Part shown: piece after piece, positions 6,581 through 6,613 of the stretch
Layout of the letters: every line of letters begins with the position of its first letter
Position numbering within the stretch: the stretch's first letter is position 1
From: Paramuribaculum sp.
Lineage (GTDB): Bacteria; Bacteroidota; Bacteroidia; Bacteroidales; Muribaculaceae
DNA: 6,613 bases
Reading direction: 5' to 3'
Assembly: GCA_009775605.1 (NCBI GenBank)
Contig: VSPV01000133.1
Coordinates: forward strand, 1-6,613
Notes under the pieces: model-generated
Told to the model about the DNA's origin: nothing
The model's input: the letters and a program-made list of their open reading frames with translations, nothing else
Database searches by the model: none
Position numbers and translations under genes: made by a program

Positions 6581-6613
6581 GTAGCATTGAGGTTTGGATA
6601 TTTTTTCAGGCGA

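Noticed and set aside
6559..6613. Minus-strand open stretch entering from the right edge and ending in TAA at 6559-6561 (...NATKREAAP)
   Set aside because: Only 17 codons are visible and the stop lies inside the terminator stem, so it cannot be supported as the tail of a gene.

Overview
The window looks like one end of a Bacteroidales contig. A member of Muribaculaceae or a related gut family is my inference from GC content and protein style. The supporting signs are a long SecA (1109 aa) with Bacteroidota-type insertions, Bacteroidota promoter -7 boxes (TAnnTTTG) placed ahead of secA and lnb, no Shine-Dalgarno sequences, and a Bacteroidota-type lipoprotein N-acyltransferase (Lnb/DUF4105 family). 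All three genes are on the minus strand, so transcription runs from right to left.

Layout, right to left. Positions 6343-6613 are non-coding. They hold a strong hairpin terminator for whatever lies further right (6537-6580), two small hairpins, an exact 13-bp tandem duplication, and the promoter of the first gene (-7 box at 6401-6408). The first gene, lnb (5122-6342), encodes an exported N-terminal catalytic-type domain followed by five membrane helices. Its last 23 bp overlap the start of the second gene (3513-5144), a secreted alkaline-phosphatase-fold protein that by eye has lost almost all catalytic residues of the PafA-type enzymes. A 109-bp gap with three back-to-back inverted repeats and a clear promoter (-7 TAACTTTG) precedes secA (74-3403), the Sec translocase ATPase. 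A GC-rich terminator hairpin follows the secA stop, and its U-tract is cut off by sequencing-adapter sequence.

The genes form a coherent envelope-biogenesis neighbourhood. SecA drives export of preproteins, including prolipoproteins, and Lnb is predicted to add the third acyl chain to mature lipoproteins. The overlapping pseudo-phosphatase is the least explained component and could be a partner of Lnb. The first 17 bases carry the Nextera/Tn5 mosaic end (GTGTATAAGAGACAG) and are an assembly artefact, not genomic DNA.
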